DNA from: JBEBSD01 sp040394475
GTDB lineage: Bacteria > Bacteroidota > Bacteroidia > Cytophagales > Spirosomataceae
DNA length: 64,000 nucleotides
Direction: 5' to 3'
Assembly (NCBI GenBank): GCA_040394475.1
Contig: JBEBSD010000021.1
Coordinates: 19,549-83,548 of the forward strand
Position numbers and translations under genes: made by a program. Positions 6,867 through 14,883 of this stretch are shown here, piece after piece (within the stretch, counting starts at the first letter, position 1; the number at the start of each line of letters is the position of its first letter). Under the pieces are notes generated by a model, which made no database searches, was not told where the DNA came from, and worked only from the letters and a program-made list of their open reading frames with translations.

Positions 6867-9566
6867 ATGGCAAATGCGGCGGAAAAAGTAAGGCTCTCTC
6901 TTCAGAAAGAAAACAGGGGATGGAAAAAATGGGGGCCTTATTTATCAGAAAGACAATGGGGAACCGTCCGGGAAGATTATAGCAGCAACGGAGATGCATG
7001 GAACAGCGTGACGCATGAGGCTGCCTTCTCCAGAGCCTACCGGTGGGGTGAAGAAGGGATTGGAGGGATTTCTGACACCAAACAACATATCTGTATTGCC
7101 TTCGCCTTCTGGAACCATCAGGACAAGATGCTCAAAGAAAGGCTGTTCGGACTCACCAATCGCGAGTCGAACCATGGAGAAGACGTGAAGGAGCTGTATT
7201 ATTACCTCGACAGCACACCCACGCATTCGTACATGAAAATGCTGTATAAATATCCCCAAAATCCTTTCCCCTACCAGCAGCTCCGGCAGGAAAGCGCCGG
7301 ACGTACCAAGGCTGAGCCTGAGTATGAGCTGATTGATACCGGGATATTTGATAACGACGAATACTTTGATATTTTCCTGGAATACGCCAAAGTGGACCAG
7401 GAAGATATCCTGTTAAAGATAACGGTCCACAACCGGGGACCGAAGGCGGCCCCTATCACCGTTCTGCCTACTATCTGGTTTCGCAATACGTGGGCCTGGG
7501 GGTATTCGCAGTATGAATACAAGCCCATGCTTACCAGTGTGGCCAAGCAGACGATCGAAGTCAACCACCGCAGACACGGCCGGTATAACCTGTATTTTGA
7601 CAATGCCGAGGAGCTCCTTTTCTGTGAAAATGAGACCAATTACCAACATCTTTACGGGACGGAGAATGCGTCTTCGTACGCCAAAGACGGGATTAACGAC
7701 TATATTATCAGCGGCGGGAAGACCCCGACCGTCAATAAGAATAAATTCGGCACCAAAGCTGCAGGACGTTTTACCAAAACCCTGGGACCCGGTGAGAGCA
7801 CTGTCTTCCGGATCCGTTTTGCCGACCATTCGGTTACCGAGCCATTCGGAGGGTTTGAGGATATTCTGGACAAGCGGATACGGGAAGCCGACGAGTTTTA
7901 CGACAATCTTCAGCACGAGGTCAACCATCCGGAACTGGAAGCCATCGCCCGCCAGGCGTACGCCGGTATGTTGTGGAATAAGCAATTTTATTATTACAAC
8001 GTGTTCGAGTGGCTAAAGGGAGACCCGGCCAAACCCAAACCGGAACAAAACCGGAAGACCGGACGGAATTCAAGCTGGAAGCATTTATATGCCGCCAACC
8101 TCATTTCCATGCCGGACAAATGGGAATATCCCTGGTTTGCCGCCTGGGACCTGGCCTTTCATACCATTCCGCTTGCGCGGGTGGATGCAGATTTTGCCAA
8201 GCGGCAACTGGAAATTCTCCTCCGGGAATACTACATGCACCCGAACGGGCAGATCCCGGCCTACGAATGGAACTTCTCAGATGTCAATCCCCCGGTTCAT
8301 GCCTGGGCCGCCCTGAAAGTCTATGAAATTGATAAAGAGCAAAACAAAGGTGTGGGAGACATCCGGTTTCTGGAGAAAATTTTCCATAAGCTGCTCCTGA
8401 ACTTCACCTGGTGGGTCAATCAAAAGGACGAAACCGGCAACAATATCTTTAGCGGCGGATTTCTGGGCCTGGATAACATCGGGGTATTCGACCGTTCCAT
8501 GCCGATGCCGTTCGGGGGACAGCTGGAACAGGCGGATGCCACCGGATGGATGGCGATGTATACCCTGAACATGCTGCGGATCTCCGTGGAAATCGCTATC
8601 GAACGACCTGTTTACCAGGACATGGCCTCCAAATTCTTCGAGCACTTCCTGCACATTGCCGGCGCCATGGAAGCCGTAGGAGGGGATAGCGCCTTAAGTC
8701 TCTGGGATGAAGAAGATCAATTTTACTACGATGTCATCCATATTCCCAACGGGCAGAATATCCTGTTGAAAATACGTTCCATCGTAGGCCTCATCCCGCT
8801 GCTGGCCGTGGAGATCCTGGACCCTGCCACGCTGGATCAACTTCCGTCTTTCAAACGCCGGATCGACTGGGTGGTTTCCAACCGTCCGGACCTGGCGCGG
8901 CTGATCTCACGTTGGTATGAAGCAGGAAAAGGGGAAAACCATTTGTTATCCATTCTGCGGGGACACCGGATGAAAATGATCCTGAAACGGATGCTCGATG
9001 AGAATGAGTTCCTCTCCGATTATGGCGTGCGGGCACTTTCCAAGTACCATAAAGAACACCCGTATAAATTCTTCCTGAACGGAGAAGTCCTGCAGGTGGA
9101 TTACGTTCCGGGAGAAGCCCTCACCGATATTATGGGAGGAAACTCCAACTGGCGCGGGCCGGTCTGGTTCCCGTTGAATTACCTGATCCTGGATTCCCTG
9201 CTTAAGTTCCATTCCTACTACGGCGATGATTTTGAACTGGAATACCCGACCAATTCCGGTACTCTGACGACGATCGACCAGGTGGCGCTCGGCATTGCCA
9301 AACGCCTCGTCAATATTTTCAAAACAGGGAAAAACGGGTCTCGGCCGGTTTTCGGAGCCTGTGAAAAAATGCAGACGGATCCTCACTTCAAGGATCATGT
9401 ACTCTTTTATGAATATTTCGACGGCGACAACGGGCGGGGCTGCGGGGCATCTCACCAAACCGGCTGGACGGGCCTCGTAGCGGAACTTATCCTGCAAGTG
9501 GGCAGAGCAAGGGCAAAGGTTGGCACAAAAAAAGAAGAGCTCCCGTCCGGTTCGGAGACAAACTGA
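6867..9566 (+). CDS. GH63-type glucosidase (MGH1-like glycoside hydrolase)
   Basis: An 899-residue protein without an obvious signal peptide, so probably cytosolic. The N-terminal beta-rich half starts with ERQWGTVREDYS and contains the RAYRWGEEGIGGISD block. The C-terminal (alpha/alpha)6 barrel runs from about residue 370 with WFAAWDLAFHTIPLARVD, GQIPAYEWNFSDVNPPVHAW, NWRGPVWFPLNYLI and ASHQTGWTGLVAELI, all typical of the GH63/MGH1-like clan-G group. These enzymes cut alpha-glucosides; bacterial members act on mannosylglycerate, glucosylglycerate or kojibiose-like sugars. The actual substrate cannot be read from sequence. The phosphohexomutase downstream (60-base gap) suggests that the released glucose enters central metabolism. 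Confidence 0.82.
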   Translation: MANAAEKVRLSLQKENRGWKKWGPYLSERQWGTVREDYSSNGDAWNSVTHEAAFSRAYRWGEEGIGGISDTKQHICIAFAFWNHQDKMLKERLFGLTNRESNHGEDVKELYYYLDSTPTHSYMKMLYKYPQNPFPYQQLRQESAGRTKAEPEYELIDTGIFDNDEYFDIFLEYAKVDQEDILLKITVHNRGPKAAPITVLPTIWFRNTWAWGYSQYEYKPMLTSVAKQTIEVNHRRHGRYNLYFDNAEELLFCENETNYQHLYGTENASSYAKDGINDYIISGGKTPTVNKNKFGTKAAGRFTKTLGPGESTVFRIRFADHSVTEPFGGFEDILDKRIREADEFYDNLQHEVNHPELEAIARQAYAGMLWNKQFYYYNVFEWLKGDPAKPKPEQNRKTGRNSSWKHLYAANLISMPDKWEYPWFAAWDLAFHTIPLARVDADFAKRQLEILLREYYMHPNGQIPAYEWNFSDVNPPVHAWAALKVYEIDKEQNKGVGDIRFLEKIFHKLLLNFTWWVNQKDETGNNIFSGGFLGLDNIGVFDRSMPMPFGGQLEQADATGWMAMYTLNMLRISVEIAIERPVYQDMASKFFEHFLHIAGAMEAVGGDSALSLWDEEDQFYYDVIHIPNGQNILLKIRSIVGLIPLLAVEILDPATLDQLPSFKRRIDWVVSNRPDLARLISRWYEAGKGENHLLSILRGHRMKMILKRMLDENEFLSDYGVRALSKYHKEHPYKFFLNGEVLQVDYVPGEALTDIMGGNSNWRGPVWFPLNYLILDSLLKFHSYYGDDFELEYPTNSGTLTTIDQVALGIAKRLVNIFKTGKNGSRPVFGACEKMQTDPHFKDHVLFYEYFDGDNGRGCGASHQTGWTGLVAELILQVGRARAKVGTKKEELPSGSETN

Positions 9567-9626
9567 TCCTAAAATTTTCATATATTACCGTCCCTTTCAA
9601 CGGATCCAGTAAAAACACATAACTGT

Positions 9627-11387
9627 ATGTCAAACCTACCATTAGAACCAGCCGTCCGGCAAAAAATAGCAACCTGGCTCACGGGAAATTACGACGGCGA
9701 AACGAAGGCATCGATTCAACAACTCATTGACAATGAAAGCATAACCGAGCTAACCGACTCCTTTTACAAAGACCTCGAATTCGGAACCGGCGGTCTGCGG
9801 GGGCTAATCGGCATCGGGTCTAACCGGATGAACCGATACACTGTCGGGGCGGCCACACAAGGGCTTGCCAACTACCTGAACAAGGTCTTCCGGGGGGAGA
9901 CCATCAAAGTAGCCATTGCTTACGACAGCCGGATCAAATCGGATGAATTTGCGGGGATTATTGCAGCTATTTTTTCTGCCAACGGCATCACCGTCTACCT
10001 GTTCGAGGGCCTCCGTCCTACACCCGAGTTGTCTTTTGCCATCCGGCTGCTGGGTTGCCATAGCGGCGTTGTCGTAACGGCTTCCCATAATCCGAAAGAA
10101 TACAACGGCTATAAAGCCTACTGGAACGATGGTTCCCAGGTGGTTGCACCGCACGATACCAATATCATCGCGGAAGTCAACGCCATCGCGTCGATTGATG
10201 CGATCCGGTTTAGCGGGGACCCTGCAAAAATCCATTCGATAGGCGCAGAAATCGATGAAAAATACCTCCGGCATATTTTGTCCCTTTCCATTTCCAAAGA
10301 AGCGATCGCCCGCCAGAAAGATTTAAAAATAGTCTACACTCCCTTGCACGGCACCGGTGTTACGCTGGTAGAGCCGTTACTGCGGAAAATGGGCTTCGAA
10401 AACATCACCGTGATACAGGAACAGGCCGAACCGCAGGGTAACGGGCAGTTTCCGACAGTGGTGTATCCCAACCCGGAAGAAAGTGAAGCGATGAGCCTTG
10501 CCTTGCATAAGGCGAGAGAAATTGACGCCGACCTGGTAATGGGAACCGACCCTGATTCCGACCGGGTAGGGATTGCCGTGAAAAATCACCATGGGGAAAT
10601 CCAGCTCCTCAACGGTAATCAAACGGCGACGTTGCTTATCTATTACCTCCTGAACGCCTGGAAAGATGCCGGGAAGCTCACCGGCACCCAGTTTGTCTGC
10701 AAAACCATTGTCACCACCGACCTGATCGATACCATGGCTGCCTCGTACGGCGTGGCCTGTTACAATACCCTGACCGGGTTCAAATACATTGCCCAGGTAA
10801 TCCGGGAAAAAGAAGGAAAGGAGACCTTCATAGGCGGAGGGGAAGAAAGTTACGGGTACCTGATTGGAGATGCCGTCCGTGACAAAGATGCCATTGCCTC
10901 CTGTGCAATCATCGCCGAACTGACAGCATACGCAAAAGACAAGGGCCTGAGCCTGTTCGACTTGCTTATGGAGATCTACAAGCAGTTCGGCTTCTATTAC
11001 GAGGGCCTTATTTCGCTTACAAAAAAAGGTAAAAGCGGGGCGGAACAGATTCAGCAGCTGATGGCCGATTTCCGTACCAATCCCCCCAAAACACTGGCAG
11101 GTTCACCCATTATCCGGATAGACGACTACAAAGCGCTGACATCGACGAACCACGGCGAAGTCAGCATCATTCCTGCCGGAGAAATGGGAATTGAATCGTC
11201 GAATGTTCTACAGTTTTTTACAGAAGACGGCACCAAATTTACCTGCCGCCCGTCGGGCACCGAACCTAAAATCAAATTTTATGTGGGCGTCCGCGGGGAG
11301 CTTACCAGCAATGACGGATTCGATGACGTATACGCCGGCTTGCAGCAAAAAGTAACCGCTATCGGAGAAGAGTTGGGATTACGTTAG
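9627..11387 (+). CDS. Phospho-sugar mutase (phosphoglucomutase/phosphomannomutase)
   Basis: 586 residues, the length of the PGM2-like subgroup of alpha-D-phosphohexomutases. All four family signatures are present: the catalytic phosphoserine loop VVTASHNPKEYNGYK near residue 153, the metal loop GTDPDSDRVGIA, the sugar-binding GGGEESYGYL and the phosphate-binding CRPSGTEPKIKFYVG. The N-terminal FGTGGLRG is the usual first-domain motif. It interconverts hexose 1- and 6-phosphates in the cytosol. The upstream GH63 gene on the same strand suggests a joint role in using glucose polymers or glucosides. Whether it prefers glucose, mannose or pentose phosphates cannot be told. Confidence 0.93.
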   Translation: MSNLPLEPAVRQKIATWLTGNYDGETKASIQQLIDNESITELTDSFYKDLEFGTGGLRGLIGIGSNRMNRYTVGAATQGLANYLNKVFRGETIKVAIAYDSRIKSDEFAGIIAAIFSANGITVYLFEGLRPTPELSFAIRLLGCHSGVVVTASHNPKEYNGYKAYWNDGSQVVAPHDTNIIAEVNAIASIDAIRFSGDPAKIHSIGAEIDEKYLRHILSLSISKEAIARQKDLKIVYTPLHGTGVTLVEPLLRKMGFENITVIQEQAEPQGNGQFPTVVYPNPEESEAMSLALHKAREIDADLVMGTDPDSDRVGIAVKNHHGEIQLLNGNQTATLLIYYLLNAWKDAGKLTGTQFVCKTIVTTDLIDTMAASYGVACYNTLTGFKYIAQVIREKEGKETFIGGGEESYGYLIGDAVRDKDAIASCAIIAELTAYAKDKGLSLFDLLMEIYKQFGFYYEGLISLTKKGKSGAEQIQQLMADFRTNPPKTLAGSPIIRIDDYKALTSTNHGEVSIIPAGEMGIESSNVLQFFTEDGTKFTCRPSGTEPKIKFYVGVRGELTSNDGFDDVYAGLQQKVTAIGEELGLR

Positions 11388-11394
11388 GAGTGTG

Positions 11395-11548
11395 TCGGGA
11401 CACAATCCACGGGTAAAGGCTTCGACTGCAACGGCGAACCCATGGTCTGTGTCCCACAGACCATTTTAGATACCAGCCCAGCCGAAAGTGGCCTGTGAAG
11501 ACACAGTCCACGGTAAAAAGACACAGTCCACGGTAGACTGACACGGCG
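11395..11548. repeat. Decayed REP-like repeat island
   Basis: Holds a perfect hairpin at 11442-11464, ATGGTCTGTG-tcc-CACAGACCAT, followed by GATACCAGCC, the same order as in the units beside the transposase at 42 kb. Around it are three degenerate copies of GACACAGTCCACGGTA (near 11405, 11499 and 11520). It lies between the convergent mutase and lysS genes and may also end both transcripts. Confidence 0.8.
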
Positions 11549-13273
11549 CTAGCGCGCCTTGTCAATCCATCCCTTCACCTGCTCCAGATCGGGGACTTTT
11601 TCCTCAATTTTAAATTTCTTCCGAAGTCCTCCCAGATCGTTAAAAATCTTGTTCGGATTCGCTTCCCTGAGCGATCCAATCGTATGGAAGCCCATTTTCT
11701 GCAGGACCGGGATCCAGACTTTCCCGATTCCCACTGCCTCATAATCCCGTTCAGAAGCCACCTCCACTTTTTTCTCCGGCCGCATCTGCGGGAAGAAAAT
11801 CACCTCCTGAATACTGGCATTGTTGGTCAGCAGCATTGTAAGCCGGTCGATGCCGATGCCGATACCTGCTGTAGGCGGCATCCCGTATTCCAGCGACCTC
11901 AGGAAATCGTCATCCATTTCCATCGCCTCATCATCTCCCCGTTCTTTCAGCCGCAGCTGTTCTTCAAAGCGTTCCTTCTGATCTACCGGATCCGTCAACT
12001 CGGAATACGCGTTGGCAATCTCCTTCCCGTTCACAAACAACTCAAAACGCTCTACCATTCCCGGCTGTTCCCGGTGTTTTTTAGTAAGCGGAGACATCTC
12101 CACGGGATGGTCGGTAATAAAGGTCGGCTGAATAATATGCTCCTCTACCCGTTCTCCAAAAATCTCATCGATCAGCTTGCCTCTGCCCATACTGTCCGGC
12201 ACCTCCATTCCCCAAGCGCGGCATTGTGCACGTATCGCTTCTTCATCCAGCTCCTCCACCTTCAGGCCGGTATATTTTTCAATCGCTCCGGTGATGCTCA
12301 GCCGCGGATAAGGACCGGCGAAATCAATCACTTTGTCCCCGAATATTGTCGAGGTGGCACCATTTACCGCCAGGGCAACACCTTCCAGGAGATCCTCGGT
12401 CGTCTTCATCATCCAGTAATAATCCTTATAAGCGACGTACAACTCGACAGTCGTAAATTCCGGGTTGTGCGTTCGGTCCATTCCTTCGTTCCGGAACAGC
12501 TTTCCAAACTCATATACCCCGTCAAAACCTCCCACAATCAATCGCTTCAAGTGCAGCTCCGTGGCAATCCGCAGGTACAGATCCGTATCCAGGGCATTGT
12601 GATGGGTGACGAACGGACGTGCTGCAGCGCCTCCGTGAATCTGCTGCAACACGGGGGTTTCGACCTCCAGCCAATTCTTACTGTCAAAATACGCGCGCAT
12701 GGTCGTAATAATACGAGCCCTTTTAATAAAGATATTGCGCACTTCCGGGTTCACGATCAGGTCCACGTAACGTTGCCGGTACCGGAGCTCCGGGTCTGTA
12801 AGCCCATCGTACACATTCCCTTTATCGTCCCGTTTTACCACCGGAAGAGGCCGCAGCGATTTACTCAGCACGGTAAACTCCTGCACATGGATCGAAATCT
12901 CATCGGTCTGCGTGGTAAACACAAATCCTTTAACCCCGATAATATCCCCGATATCGAGCAGCTTTTTAAAAACCGTATTGTAAAGCGTTTTGTCTTCTCC
13001 CGGGCAGAGATCATCCCTTCTGAAATACAGCTGTATTCTGCCGGAGCCGTCCTGAAGCTCTGCGAACGCAGCACTGCCCATGATCCGGAAGCCCATCAGG
13101 CGGCCTGCAATCGCAACACTTTTGTAATCCAGTTTATGGTTTTCATAATTCCGGTGAATATCGGCAGCCGTTACATTCACCTCGAACGATTCGGGCGGAT
13201 ACGGGTTAATATTCAGATTTAAAAGCGCTTCCCTTTTCTGGCGACGCAGTATTTCCTGCTCACTTAATAACAT
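11549..13273 (-). CDS. lysS: Lysyl-tRNA synthetase, class II
   Basis: 574 residues. The N-terminal OB-fold anticodon-binding domain (about 50-150) contains AIAGRLMGFRIMG. The class II catalytic core has YRQRYVDLI, motif 2 GKLFRNEGMDRTHNPEFTT and motif 3 GIGIGIDRLTMLLT. It charges tRNA-Lys in the cytosol. About 75 residues follow the core (from KKVEVASERDYEAVG) and include GIGKVWIPVLQKMGFHTIG, a helix-hairpin-helix-like extension absent from the E. coli enzyme. It is the last gene of the minus-strand run and ends at the REP island. Confidence 0.96.
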   Translation of the reverse strand: MLLSEQEILRRQKREALLNLNINPYPPESFEVNVTAADIHRNYENHKLDYKSVAIAGRLMGFRIMGSAAFAELQDGSGRIQLYFRRDDLCPGEDKTLYNTVFKKLLDIGDIIGVKGFVFTTQTDEISIHVQEFTVLSKSLRPLPVVKRDDKGNVYDGLTDPELRYRQRYVDLIVNPEVRNIFIKRARIITTMRAYFDSKNWLEVETPVLQQIHGGAAARPFVTHHNALDTDLYLRIATELHLKRLIVGGFDGVYEFGKLFRNEGMDRTHNPEFTTVELYVAYKDYYWMMKTTEDLLEGVALAVNGATSTIFGDKVIDFAGPYPRLSITGAIEKYTGLKVEELDEEAIRAQCRAWGMEVPDSMGRGKLIDEIFGERVEEHIIQPTFITDHPVEMSPLTKKHREQPGMVERFELFVNGKEIANAYSELTDPVDQKERFEEQLRLKERGDDEAMEMDDDFLRSLEYGMPPTAGIGIGIDRLTMLLTNNASIQEVIFFPQMRPEKKVEVASERDYEAVGIGKVWIPVLQKMGFHTIGSLREANPNKIFNDLGGLRKKFKIEEKVPDLEQVKGWIDKAR

Positions 13274-13325
13274 CCTGTTTGATCGATTTGAATGAAGACC
13301 GTTTTCGTATGCCGCTCAATTGCGA

Positions 13326-13352
13326 CAAGCCGGGCCAGTCCGGCCCGGCTTG
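13326..13352 (-). terminator. GC-rich hairpin between pyk and lysS
   Basis: Arms CAAGCCGGGCC and GGCCCGGCTTG are perfect 11-base complements with a 5-base loop, just past the pyk stop. No T-run follows on either strand, so it is either an attenuating or a processing/stability hairpin rather than a classical terminator. Confidence 0.55.
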
Positions 13353-13363
13353 CGTTCCGGAAC

Positions 13364-14800
13364 CTATACAACACTCAGTTTCAGCGCGTTGGTTTTACGG
13401 CTTTTGGTAATCGGCATACTCAGGGTATTGATGAAGACATCCCCGGCTTGCAGCTCCCCTTTCTGTACCAGGATTTTCTTGATATCTTCAATGGTATCAT
13501 CTGTAGAAAAATGTTCCTTGGCTTCGTAATAGAACACTTTCGTGCCCCAATACAATCCCAGGGTTGTCATCAACACGCGGTTGGATGTAAAAACCAGCAG
13601 ATTGGCTTTAGGGCGGTGATGTGAAAGCCGGGTTGCCGTGTAGCCCGAGTTCGTGATCCCGATCAGGGCTCTCGCCTGCGTATCCCGGGCCAGCCGGCAA
13701 GCGCTCATCACCACGTTATCGTTCAACAAATCAGGGCCGGGATTTTGATTGACATGCGCATGATAGCGAAAATAAAGCGAATTGGAATTGGCCTCTACCT
13801 GTTCGATGGTACGGGTCATATTCTGGACTGCCAGTATCGGGTAGCTTCCCGACGCAGTTTCTGCACTCAGCATCACAGCATCCGCGCCATCCAGTACCGA
13901 ATTTGCCACATCATTAATCTCTGCCCGGGTAGGTCGCGGACTCTCGATCATACTCTCCAGCATTTGGGTGGCCACGATAACCGGTTTCCCGGCACGATTG
14001 CATCTTTCCACAATCATTTTCTGGATCAGGGGCACATCTTCCGCAGGCAGCTCCACTCCCAGATCTCCCCGGGCAACCATGACAGCATCCGTAGCCGCAA
14101 TGATACTGTCGATATTGGCAATGGCCTCCGGTTTCTCAATTTTGGCGATTACCAGCGCCGATTTGCCCTTGGAAGCAATATAATTTTTCACCTCTTCTAT
14201 TTCTGAAGCCGTGCGCACAAATGAAAGAGCAACCCATTCCACGTCGTTTTCCAGCCCAAAGTCCAGGTCCACGTAATCTTTCGGAGTTACCGACGGCATG
14301 GAAACCTGCGTATTCGGAAGATTCACTCCCTTTTTCGACTTCAGGTACCCTCCATAGACCACCTCGGTGACCACATTGGAGCCCTCTATACCCGTTACTT
14401 TTACCTCTAACTTACCGTCGTCGAGCAATATCCGGTCCCCAAGCTTCACGTCGTTGTACATCCCGTCATACGGTGTGCTCACCCGTTGGGCCGTCCCCAT
14501 CACATTTTCATTTGTAAAAACCAGCGGGCCGCCTGCCTGGATCCAAACCCCGTCTTTCTCCTCCACGTTACCAATACGGATTTTAGGGCCCTGTAAGTCC
14601 TGGAGGATGCACAGGTTCCGGTCACTTTCGCTGTTAATCTGCCGTATTCTTTTAATTCTTTCCAGATGATCTTCATGTGTCCCATGTGAAAAATTTAACC
14701 GGAAGACATTCACCCCGGCATCTGCAAGCGCCAGAAGTGTTTCTTTCGATTCAGAAGCAGGGCCAACAGTAGCAACAATTTTAGTTTTCTTAGAAGTCAT
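13364..14800 (-). CDS. pyk: Pyruvate kinase
   Basis: 478 residues, normal family length. It starts MTSKKTKIVATVGPAS and has NVFRLNFSHGTHEDH, the active-site signature IAKIEKPEAIANID, MVARGDLGVELP and MLSAETASGSYP. It converts phosphoenolpyruvate and ADP to pyruvate and ATP in the last step of glycolysis. The C-terminal allosteric domain (from about 350) is complete. It sits between priA and lysS on the same strand; the gap to priA is about 80 bases with no clear terminator. Confidence 0.97.
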   Translation of the reverse strand: MTSKKTKIVATVGPASESKETLLALADAGVNVFRLNFSHGTHEDHLERIKRIRQINSESDRNLCILQDLQGPKIRIGNVEEKDGVWIQAGGPLVFTNENVMGTAQRVSTPYDGMYNDVKLGDRILLDDGKLEVKVTGIEGSNVVTEVVYGGYLKSKKGVNLPNTQVSMPSVTPKDYVDLDFGLENDVEWVALSFVRTASEIEEVKNYIASKGKSALVIAKIEKPEAIANIDSIIAATDAVMVARGDLGVELPAEDVPLIQKMIVERCNRAGKPVIVATQMLESMIESPRPTRAEINDVANSVLDGADAVMLSAETASGSYPILAVQNMTRTIEQVEANSNSLYFRYHAHVNQNPGPDLLNDNVVMSACRLARDTQARALIGITNSGYTATRLSHHRPKANLLVFTSNRVLMTTLGLYWGTKVFYYEAKEHFSTDDTIEDIKKILVQKGELQAGDVFINTLSMPITKSRKTNALKLSVV

Positions 14801-14883
14801 GAGGAATCTGAATAATACTTTTAATTGAAAATAAATGTTTATGAACGGTGAAATAGGTAGGTTCCTGGAAAGCGCTCCTGCGC

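Noticed and set aside
11684..13222. A 512-residue open frame antisense to lysS
   Set aside because: It mirrors the lysS codons, has a low-complexity His/Arg/Gln-rich composition and no recognisable domain. LysS itself is certain.
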